A stretch of 64,000 bases of DNA from Parageobacillus thermantarcticus (GTDB taxonomy: Bacteria; Bacillota; Bacilli; Bacillales; Anoxybacillaceae), in the NCBI RefSeq assembly GCF_900111865.1, contig NZ_FOJS01000013.1, forward strand, positions 1-64,000, read 5' to 3'. Every line of letters begins with the position of its first letter. Position 1 is the stretch's first letter. A program made the position numbers and the translations under genes. Shown here in pieces: positions 45,054-53,858 of the stretch. Under the pieces are notes generated by a model that worked only from the letters and a program-made list of their open reading frames with translations, was not told where the DNA came from and ran no database searches.

Positions 45054-47922
45054 ATGATAACACCATACCAAAGCCAATACTTTGCTTACGAACTAACAAA
45101 ACGCTTCAAATTCGATAGGACGGTTAAGCCAATCTCTCATCAATGCTACGGTCGATTTAAACCCGCATCAAGTGGAAGCTGCTTTATTTGCTTTTCGTGC
45201 TCCATTGGAGAGAGGAGCGATTTTAGCGGATGAAGTAGGATTAGGAAAAACAATTGAAGCGGGATTGATTATCAGTCAATTGTGGGCAGAACGGAAGCGA
45301 AATATTCTTATTATCGTACCGCCTCCGTTAAGAAAACAATGGCATCAGGAACTATGGGAAAAATTTTATATCCCATCCATTATACTAGAAAGTAAAAACT
45401 TCAACGAAATGGTACGTTCCGGTCACCGTAATCCTTTTTTGCAACAAGATCAAGTTGTGATTACTTCTTATCCGTACGCCCGAAATAAAGCGGAGATGAT
45501 ACGAAAGGTCAACTGGAATCTAATCGTTTTTGATGAAGCGTATCGTATGCGGAATGTATACAAAAAATCAAATAAAATTGCTCGCACGCTAAGAGAAGCT
45601 ACAGCTGGTTATCCCAAAATTTTATTGACGGCTACGCCGTTGCAAAATTCGTTAATGGAATTATATGGACTTATCAGTTTTATTGATCCGCATATTTTTG
45701 GTGATGAAACGACGTTTAGACGTCAGTTTTCTCGCGGAACGAAAGAAATGTCGGAAAAGGATTTTATTGATTTGAAACAACGAATTAAGCCTGTTTGTCA
45801 TCGTACATTAAGACGGCAAGTGACTGAGTATGTGAATTATACACAGCGTATTCCGATCACTCAAGAGTTTATGCCAACGAATGCGGAATGGGAATTGTAT
45901 GAAAAAGTATCGGCATATTTACAAAGAGAACATCTTTTTGCGTTACCGGCAAGCCAACGGGCATTAATGACGCTTGTTGTCCGTAAATTGTTAGCTTCTT
46001 CTTCGTTTGCTATTTCCGATACATGCTTTCCCTGATCAAAAGACTTGAGCAATTGTTAGAACAATTAGATAGCGGAAAAACAGAGATAAACTGTAGAACA
46101 CTCAAACGTTTACGCTGATGTTGATGAATTTGATGATACGGTGGAAGAGTGGGAAGAAGACGATCAGCCATCATACATAGACAAATTATCGCCAGATGAA
46201 ATGAAGCGTCTTATTCAAGAAGAAAAAGAAGAATTAGAACAATATTATTCTCTAGCAAAATCAATTAAAGAAAATTCAAAAGCGGAAGCATTGCTTATTG
46301 CGCTTGAAAAAGGATTTGAAAAATTAAGAATGCTAGGCGCAAATGAAAAAGCGGTTATTTTCACAGAGTCACGTCGAACGCAGATGTATTTACGTGAATT
46401 TCTTGAACGTAATGGCTACGCTGGCAAAATTGTTTTATTTAATGGCGAAAACCAGGATGAACAGGCAAAACAAATTTATGAGCAATGGTTAGAAAAGCAT
46501 CGGCATGATGATAAAATTACCGGATCGAAGACAGCAGATATGCGCGCAGCGCTTGTTGAATATTTCAAAGAACAAGCGTCGATTATGATTGCGACTGAAT
46601 CGGCATCGGAAGGAATTAACTTGCAACTTTGCAGCCTAGTCGTTAACTACGATTTACCTTGGAATCCACAGCGGATTGAGCAGCGAATCGGACGTTGTCA
46701 TCGTTACGGTCAAAAACATGATGTCGTTGTGATTAACTTTTTAAATTGTAAAAATGAAGCCGATAAAAAAGTGTATGAAATTCTCTCCGAAAAATTTAAG
46801 CTGTTTGAAGGGGTTTTTGGTTCTTCCGATGAGGTGCTAGGTTCGCTGGAGTCCGGTGTCGATTTTGAAAAACGGATTCAACAAATTTATCAGACGTGTC
46901 GCACGGCGGAAGAAATTGAACAAGCGTTTAAAAACTTGCAAGCGGAGTTAGATGAGCAAATTCAATTAAAAATGAAAGAAACACGTATGCATCTATTGGA
47001 AAACTTCGATGATGAAGTAAGAGAGAAACTAAGAGATCATTATCATCAAACAAGTTTACACCTCAATCGTATGGAACGTTATCTTTGGAATCTATCAAAA
47101 TATGAAGGAGCAAGAGAGGCAATATTTGATGATGAAACATTAAGTTTTGTCAAAGATCATGAAACATATCAAATGATATCACAAGCAAAGAAGCAAAACA
47201 GCCCAAACGTTCATCATTTTCGTTTTTCTCATCCGCTTGCACAAAAGTGGATCGAGCAGGCAAAAAGCCGGGAACTGTTGCCGAAGGAAATTACGTTCCG
47301 TTATTCGGATTATAAAGGGAAAGTCAGTATTTTAGAGCGATTAATTGGAAAAGAAGGTTGGTTATCGCTTGATTTGCTTCATGTACAGTCATTAGAAAGC
47401 GAACAGCACCTTATTTTTTCAGCAATTGATACAGAAGGTGGACAGCTCGATCAGGAAATGTGCGAAAAAATGTTTGAACTGCCTGCTGTTGAAGGAGAAG
47501 AGGTGGAAATTTCTGATTCGATTCGAAATACGCTTCGCCGGATTAGCGAAGGGCAACAAGAAGCAATTTTAAATGAGATTATGGAGAGAGCATCGGCTTA
47601 TCTTGATTCTGAATTAGAAAAGCTGGAAAAGTGGTTGCAAGACTTGAAAAATAAACTTGAAAAAGATATAGATGAAATGACAGTAGAAATTGAACATTTG
47701 AAGCGAGAAGCAAAACTTACACGCAACTTAGCTGAGAAGCTGGAAAAAAACAAGCAAATTAAGGAATTGGAAAAGAAGCGCAACGAGATGCGGCGAAATC
47801 TATATGATCAACAGGATGAAATTGATGAACAAAAAGATCGCTTATTCGAGGAAGTAGAGAAAAAACTAGAACAGCGCACGTCAACTGAACATCTTTTTAC
47901 AATCAAATGGAGAATCGTGTAG
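45054..47922 (+). pseudogene. SNF2-type helicase of a restriction-like cluster, three frameshifts
   Basis: One ~950-residue helicase is recovered by joining frames at about 45117-45121, 46022 and 46093, each a 1-nt slip. Parts are MITPYQSQYFAYELTKRF, then ILADEVGLGKTIEAG (motif I), VFDEAYRMRN (motif II, with Tyr where His is usual) and LLTATPLQNS (motif III). The second half has IATESASEGINLQL and WNPQRIEQRIGRCHRYGQ (motifs V-VI), and a long coiled-coil tail (47600-47880). It resembles SNF2/HepA helicases such as DISARM DrmD that travel with adenine methyltransferases. As read, no full protein can be made. Either the gene is dead or the sequence contains errors. Confidence 0.82.
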
Positions 47923-47939
47923 CAACAGGAGGGATCACA

Positions 47940-49613
47940 TTGGCGAAAAAACAAAAATTAGAATTAACGTGGATTGGCAAAGACGAACAACCAAAACTCG
48001 AACCGCGCATTCTTCTTGAAGATCCGGAGCTTTCCTATCATGCGAAAGAACGAGTGACGGAAAATGATATATTTGATAACCGCCTTATTTATGGTGATAA
48101 TTTGTTGGCGCTAAAGGCATTGGAGCAGGAGTTTACTGGAAAGATTAAGTGTATTTACATTGATCCTCCGTATAATACAGGGAATGCGTTTGAGCATTAT
48201 GATGATGGATTGGAGCATAGTATTTGGTTGAATATGATGAAACCCAGATTGGAAATACTAAAAAACTTGCTAACAGAAGATGGAGCCATTTTTATTCAGA
48301 TAAATGATGAAGAACATGCGTATCTTAAAGTGCTATGTGATGAAATATTTGGGCGTAAGAACTTTATCACAAATATTTGTGTTAAAATGTCCCATCTAAG
48401 CGGTGTAAAAATGAGCCACGTTGATAAAAAACTTCCTAAAATTAAGGAATATATACTAATGTACGCTAAAAATAAGGAGTTATTAAAGATCAATCCTATA
48501 TATGAAAAAGAAAGCTTTTTTAACGTTTTTGATAGATATAACAATTTTTTGGTACGTGATAAAGATGATCCAGATAACATGTCAAAATGGTCAGTTATTC
48601 CGCTTAGGAAGGCTGCTCAAAATTACAACGTTGACGTTAATAATTTAGAGGAGTATGAGAACTTTTGTATAAAAAATGCTAAAAATATATTTAGAACTGC
48701 GAGAAATAGAAGTAAACAATTTGAAGAATTGCCAAATGATGATAAATTTAGAGAGATAATCACTCCAACTGGGTTAAAAAAAATTGCATATAAGCGTGAA
48801 GAAGTGATTTTTTGTAGCGATAGGATGAAAGTAATTGACGGAGAACTAGTTCCAGTGAAACCACTTGGGGATATTTGGTTAGATATTGGTATTAATAATT
48901 TGCATAATGAAGGTGGAGTAGACTTCAGAAACGGAAAAAAGCCCGAAAAACTTATTTCAAGAATAATCGAAATGGTTACAGACGTAGGAGATATTGTTTT
49001 AGATTCGTTTGCTGGTTCTGGAACGACTGGTGCGGTGGCGCATAAAATGGGACGACGCTGGATTATGATTGAGCTTGGCGAGCATTGCCATACGCATATT
49101 ATTCCGCGAATGAAGCGAGTCATCGATGGAACGGATCAAAGCGGAATTAGTAAAGCAGTGAATTGGAAAGGTGGAGGCGGTTTCCGCTATTATAAATTGG
49201 CGCCAAGTTTGTTGAAGAAAGATAAGTTTGGTAATTGGATTATTAATCCAGAATACAACCCCGAAATGTTGGCGGAAGCGATGTGTAAACATGAAGGGTT
49301 TACGTACAATCCAGACCCGGAAGTATTTTGGAAGCAAGGTCAGTCTACGGAGAACGATTTTATCTTCACAACCACACAGCTTGTCACGCAGCAAATGGTG
49401 GAAGGTATCGTCGAGCAAATGAAAGAAAATGAAACATTGCTCATTTGCTGTAAAGCATATAACGTTAACGTTGAGGATTTCCCGCAAGTGACGATTAAGA
49501 AAATTCCGCAAGCTATTTTAAACAAATGTGAGTTTGGTCGTGACGATTACAGTTTAAATGTCAACAACTTACCAATGAAAGAAAAAGAACCGGAACAATT
49601 AGAACTATTTTAG
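47940..49613 (+). CDS. Type III-like adenine-N6 DNA methyltransferase (Mod)
   Basis: 557 residues from TTG 47940, chosen for AGGAGGG directly upstream. It is a beta-class amino-methyltransferase: catalytic motif IV DPPYNTG at residues 75-81 comes before the SAM-binding motif I DSFAGSGTTGA at 355-365. The segment between them should hold the target-recognition domain and is visibly AT-richer than its flanks. The C-terminal part (residues about 400-557) is a Mod-specific domain. It would protect host sites from the Res protein encoded 12 nt downstream. The start overlaps no helicase codons but follows its stop by 17 nt. Confidence 0.93.
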   Translation: MAKKQKLELTWIGKDEQPKLEPRILLEDPELSYHAKERVTENDIFDNRLIYGDNLLALKALEQEFTGKIKCIYIDPPYNTGNAFEHYDDGLEHSIWLNMMKPRLEILKNLLTEDGAIFIQINDEEHAYLKVLCDEIFGRKNFITNICVKMSHLSGVKMSHVDKKLPKIKEYILMYAKNKELLKINPIYEKESFFNVFDRYNNFLVRDKDDPDNMSKWSVIPLRKAAQNYNVDVNNLEEYENFCIKNAKNIFRTARNRSKQFEELPNDDKFREIITPTGLKKIAYKREEVIFCSDRMKVIDGELVPVKPLGDIWLDIGINNLHNEGGVDFRNGKKPEKLISRIIEMVTDVGDIVLDSFAGSGTTGAVAHKMGRRWIMIELGEHCHTHIIPRMKRVIDGTDQSGISKAVNWKGGGGFRYYKLAPSLLKKDKFGNWIINPEYNPEMLAEAMCKHEGFTYNPDPEVFWKQGQSTENDFIFTTTQLVTQQMVEGIVEQMKENETLLICCKAYNVNVEDFPQVTIKKIPQAILNKCEFGRDDYSLNVNNLPMKEKEPEQLELF

Positions 49614-49625
49614 GGGGAAGAGGTT

Positions 49626-52301
49626 ATGAATCGTATCGTTAACGTTATCTCATCTCGGCTTAGTCTCCGTAAACCGCAAAAAGAATCATTGGAAATTCTC
49701 GCCGAAGTGATTGAACACTTCGGCTTAAATAAAAATAATGATCCCCAATCTTTGAAGGAAAAGTTAGAGGCTGTTAATAGGTTGTTCCCGTCAGTGACCG
49801 ATTTTGAACGTGAGTTTCCTTCGCTCTGTTTTGCGTTAGCCACTGGTGTCGGCAAAACACGTCTGATGGGAGCGTTTATTGCTTACTTACATATGGCAAA
49901 AGGAATTCGTAATTTCTTTGTTTTAGCACCTAACTTAACAATTTATGAAAAATTAATCCAAGATTTTACACCTAATACACCGAAATACGTATTTAAGGGG
50001 CTTTCCGAGTTTGCTAATAAACAACCGAACATTATTACAGGGGATAACTATGATCAGCAAGCCCTCTTTTTAGCTGATCCGTTAGCTGTAAACATTAACA
50101 TCTTCAACATATCTAAAATTAATAGCGAAGTTAGAGGAGGAAAATCTCCAAGAATTAAACGGTTAAGCGAATATTTAGGACAGAGTTATTATGATTATTT
50201 AAAATCCCTTCCTGATCTTGTTTTGTTAATGGATGAATCGCATCGGTATCGAGCATCAGCTGGGGTGAAAGCGATCAATGAATTGAATCCGATTCTTGGT
50301 CTAGAGTTAACGGCTACGCCGCAAGTGGAAAGCGGAAACAGAACGATACCATTTAAAAATATAATCTATAGCTATCCTTTATATAAAGCGATGGAAGACG
50401 GGTATGTGAAAGAGCCAGCTGTAGCGACGAGAGAAAATTTTAATCCAGCAAAATTCAACAACGAACGAGAGTTAGAACGTTTAAAATTAGAAGACGGTAT
50501 CCGTGTCCATGAAGAAACGAAATTAGAGCTAGAGTTGTATGCTCGGGAAAACAACGAAAAATTAGTAAAGCCGTTTATTCTTATCGTCGCTCAAGATACG
50601 AATCATGCGGAAGAGTTAATGAATATCATTGAAAGTGATGATTTTTTTGAAGGACGTTATAAAGGCAAAGTCATTACTGTTCATTCCAACCAACGCGGCG
50701 AAGAAAAGGACGAAACGATTAAGCAATTGCTTGCTCTTGAGGATCCAAATTCAAAAGTGGAGATTGTCATTCATGTGAACATGTTAAAAGAAGGATGGGA
50801 TGTAACGAATTTATACACGATTATCCCACTCCGTGCGGCAAACTCCAAAACATTAGTGGAACAGTCGATCGGTCGAGGACTTCGTCTCCCATACGGAAAA
50901 CGGACAGGAGTTCCGGCAGTCGATCGTTTAACGATTATTGCGCATGATAAATTCCAAGAAATCATTGATGAGGCGAATAATCCTACTTCTATTATTCGTC
51001 GTGGGGTTGTCATTGGTCGTGATGTGGCACAGACAGAGAAAAAAATAGTTACTGTTGAGTCAAACGTAGAACGTTCATTAATTGATGAACTAGTTGGAAC
51101 GACGGAATCCACTTCTCCAGAAGACAAAAAGAAAATAGAAATGAAAAGAAATATTGCGGAAACAATAGTAAAAGCCATTTCTAAGCAGCGCACATTATAT
51201 AGTTCTAAACAATTAAAAGATCCTGAAGTACAACAACAAATTGTTAGCGATGTGAAAGAAACATACACAATATCACAATTGTCTATATTTGAGGAAGAAC
51301 CTGAAAAAATGATTGAAAGCATGGTTGCAAAAGCAGTCGATGTACTTCCTAATTTGACTATGGAAATTCCGAGAATTATCGTGCAGCCTACAGGAGAAAT
51401 CTCGTGGGGGTACCGCGATTTTGATTTAAACTGCGATTTAATTCCAAAATTTCAGCCTGTTACCGAAAATATTCTAATTGAACATTTGCGTACACATCAA
51501 AGAGAAGTGTTGCGGATTCAAAAAGATACGAATATGACGGAAGAACGTTTAGAAGATTATCTTGTCTTTCATCTTATGGATTATCCAGATGTTTCCTATG
51601 AAGAACATGCTGAATTGTTGTATAAGTTATCAGGACAGTTAATTAATTATCTTCGAAGTTATTTAAAAACAGAAGATGATGTCAAAAATGTAGTAATTTA
51701 CAATCAAAAACGTTTGGCAGAATTGATTTATAAGCAAATGAAAGAACATTATTATGAAGAGCAAACGAATTATGAAGTGACTGTTCGAATAGGGTTTGAT
51801 ACGTTAAAAGATACCAGTGTCACTGTAGATGTTAATGAAGAAGTGCGCGATTTTCGCCAACCAGTAGCAAATAAAGCGGCGATTCGGAACATGTGTTTTG
51901 GCGGATTTAAAAAATGTTTATATCGAACACAAAAATTTGAGTCTGATGCGGAGCGAAAATTTGCGGTCATTTGCGAAAACGATCCATCCGTTTTAAAATG
52001 GCTGAAGCCAACGAAAAACCATATTAAAATTTATTATAATCAAACACAAGCATATATCCCGGATTTTATTGTGGAAACAGAAGAGAAAATGTATTTATGT
52101 GAAATTAAGGCAACAAACAGAATCGAAGAAGATCGAGAAGTGGAACTGAAAGCGCAAGCGGCTATCACCTGGTGCGAACACGCTTCCAATCATGCCCGCG
52201 AAAACAATGGAAAGGAGTGGGTATACTTATTAATCCCACACGATGATGTAGATTCGAACAAGACGATCAAGGGATTAGAGGCAGTGTATAGAAAGAATTA
52301 A
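49626..52301 (+). CDS. Type III-like restriction subunit (Res), helicase plus nuclease
   Basis: 891 residues, ATG with AGGGGGAAGAGG upstream. An SF2 helicase core: ATGVGKTRLMGAF (motif I), LMDESHRYRA (motif II), LELTATPQ (III), and KEGWDVTNLY with SIGRGLRLPYG (V-VI). The C-terminus has a PD-(D/E)xK endonuclease signature, YIPDFIVE then YLCEIKATN (residues near 810-835). It would translocate on and cut unmodified or foreign DNA. The cluster order helicase - Mod - Res with an extra SNF2 protein is not the classic two-gene type III. Confidence 0.92.
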   Translation: MNRIVNVISSRLSLRKPQKESLEILAEVIEHFGLNKNNDPQSLKEKLEAVNRLFPSVTDFEREFPSLCFALATGVGKTRLMGAFIAYLHMAKGIRNFFVLAPNLTIYEKLIQDFTPNTPKYVFKGLSEFANKQPNIITGDNYDQQALFLADPLAVNINIFNISKINSEVRGGKSPRIKRLSEYLGQSYYDYLKSLPDLVLLMDESHRYRASAGVKAINELNPILGLELTATPQVESGNRTIPFKNIIYSYPLYKAMEDGYVKEPAVATRENFNPAKFNNERELERLKLEDGIRVHEETKLELELYARENNEKLVKPFILIVAQDTNHAEELMNIIESDDFFEGRYKGKVITVHSNQRGEEKDETIKQLLALEDPNSKVEIVIHVNMLKEGWDVTNLYTIIPLRAANSKTLVEQSIGRGLRLPYGKRTGVPAVDRLTIIAHDKFQEIIDEANNPTSIIRRGVVIGRDVAQTEKKIVTVESNVERSLIDELVGTTESTSPEDKKKIEMKRNIAETIVKAISKQRTLYSSKQLKDPEVQQQIVSDVKETYTISQLSIFEEEPEKMIESMVAKAVDVLPNLTMEIPRIIVQPTGEISWGYRDFDLNCDLIPKFQPVTENILIEHLRTHQREVLRIQKDTNMTEERLEDYLVFHLMDYPDVSYEEHAELLYKLSGQLINYLRSYLKTEDDVKNVVIYNQKRLAELIYKQMKEHYYEEQTNYEVTVRIGFDTLKDTSVTVDVNEEVRDFRQPVANKAAIRNMCFGGFKKCLYRTQKFESDAERKFAVICENDPSVLKWLKPTKNHIKIYYNQTQAYIPDFIVETEEKMYLCEIKATNRIEEDREVELKAQAAITWCEHASNHARENNGKEWVYLLIPHDDVDSNKTIKGLEAVYRKN

Positions 52302-52311
52302 TTTATTATCT

Positions 52312-52356
52312 AACAGATAAGCAAGCCAAGCAGCAGGCTTGCCTATCTGTTATTTT
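52312..52356. terminator. Bidirectional terminator between res and the dGTPase-like gene
   Basis: AACAGATAAGCAAGCC (52312-52327) pairs with GGCTTGCCTATCTGTT (52336-52351) with one bulge, flanked by AT runs. Confidence 0.88.
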
Positions 52357-53609
52357 TATATTTTCAATGTATTTGGATCTCCAAAGTATTGTTTGTAAAG
52401 TTGTTCAGCGTAATGATCTGTCATTCCAGCTATATAATCGCATACAACACGCTTTTTTGGTTCTCCTTTTTGAATTAACGCTCGATACTCAGGAGGAAGT
52501 AGTCTTTCATATTTGTCATCATTTAAGAGCTCAAACAAGCGATTGACTATCTGGGCTCCTCTGATTTCGTACAACGCTACACTTGGTTTTTCGATGAGAA
52601 TCTTCCTCACAGCTTTTTTTAATCCGTCCATTAACTTTGCTTTTGTTCGCAATCCTAAGCCGTATTTAAAAGAGGTGCCTTTCCGTTGACGTTGTTCTTC
52701 AGTTAATTCCACTACACCGATGTCTTTAATAAACGTATCGATTAATGTAGAGGTGAGTGATTTAAATGCAACGTCACCAAACGTCTCACCACAATTTTTA
52801 TATGCTTGTTGTAATAGTTCTTGAAACTCCCTTCTTAATTCCTCAGTTTCAAGTTGCCCTAATACAGCGTCTATCGATAAAATTCCTGATTTTAATCCAT
52901 CTTCAAGGTCATGAGTCGAGTAAGCGATGTCATCTGCAAGCTCCATAATTTGTGCCTCTATCGTTTGGATTTTCATTTTTCCATGATCTTCTAAATTCTT
53001 CTTATTTTCTTCATAAAGAAATTTTTGTTGTTCAATTTGCCAATCTGATGTGTTATAAACGCCGTATTTAACAACGGAATATAAAGCGGCTTTTGTTAAA
53101 TTCAGCCCATCATAATGAGAGCTTTTCTTTTCTAATTTGCAGAGAATGCGAAGTGTCTGTGCATTTCCTTCAAATCCCCCATCATTTTTCATTAATTTAT
53201 TTAGCTCTTTTTCTGCGTAATGGCCGAATGGTGGGTTGCCAATGTCATGTGCCAAGCACGCCATCGCAACCAATGCCGAGTTTACTTTAACACCTTCATG
53301 TTCTATTTTTCTAGAAATGGTTGTCCCGATTTGGCTTACTTCAAGCGAGTGAGTAAGACGGGTGCGATAGTAATCACTAATTTGAGTGCCGAGAAGCTGC
53401 ATCTTTCCTTGTAATCTTCGAAATGAAGAAGAATGAAGAACGCGAGCATAATCTCTTTGAAACGGATCTCTCCAACCATCTATTTCATCTTGCTTAGTAG
53501 AGATAAATAAATCGTCATATTGGCGAAATGTGTGAAGCTCATTTTTATTGCTTGCTATTTCTTGTCCTTCTTCAATCATCTTTGAAATATCGATTTGCCT
53601 AGAACTCAT
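52356..53609 (-). CDS. dGTPase-like HD-domain triphosphohydrolase
   Basis: 417 residues. The N-terminal DPFQRDYARVLHSSSFRRLQ and the HD core (RTRLTHSLEVSQIG, LAHDIGNPPFGHYAE, GGFEGNAQTLRIL) are the classical deoxyguanosinetriphosphate triphosphohydrolase signature, with metal ligands H..HD..D present. These enzymes hydrolyse dGTP or other dNTPs to the nucleoside and triphosphate. Some act against phage by starving replication. It is convergent to res and divergent from the Argonaute gene, which makes a defence role plausible; housekeeping is the alternative. Confidence 0.88.
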   Translation of the reverse strand: MSSRQIDISKMIEEGQEIASNKNELHTFRQYDDLFISTKQDEIDGWRDPFQRDYARVLHSSSFRRLQGKMQLLGTQISDYYRTRLTHSLEVSQIGTTISRKIEHEGVKVNSALVAMACLAHDIGNPPFGHYAEKELNKLMKNDGGFEGNAQTLRILCKLEKKSSHYDGLNLTKAALYSVVKYGVYNTSDWQIEQQKFLYEENKKNLEDHGKMKIQTIEAQIMELADDIAYSTHDLEDGLKSGILSIDAVLGQLETEELRREFQELLQQAYKNCGETFGDVAFKSLTSTLIDTFIKDIGVVELTEEQRQRKGTSFKYGLGLRTKAKLMDGLKKAVRKILIEKPSVALYEIRGAQIVNRLFELLNDDKYERLLPPEYRALIQKGEPKKRVVCDYIAGMTDHYAEQLYKQYFGDPNTLKI

Positions 53610-53858
53610 GAAAGCCCCCCTTCGCTTTTCTTAGTATTATCCCCTATTATTTTATAACAATTTAAATAATTATCGAAATTTTTTATTAAAACTCGGATAA
53701 TCTTTAGTCTACCTCTTGTTTTTGTACCTTATTCCCAAGGAGATGCATTTTTATGAAAATATATTCAGAGTTTTATTTCAAGTCATGATATTTTCACTAT
53801 AATTGCAAGAGATGATGATATAATATAGAATGGATCGATTTGGAAAGGCGGTGAGATT
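53610..53858. other. Divergent gap between dGTPase-like and Argonaute genes
   Basis: AT-rich 249-bp spacer that must hold promoters for both divergent genes. The Argonaute side has the extended -10 listed next. Confidence 0.5.
53816..53824 (+). promoter_or_regulatory. Extended -10 promoter for the Argonaute gene
   Basis: TGATATAAT (53816-53824) is a perfect TGnTATAAT element 34 nt before the start codon, enough for sigma-A activity without a good -35. Confidence 0.6.
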
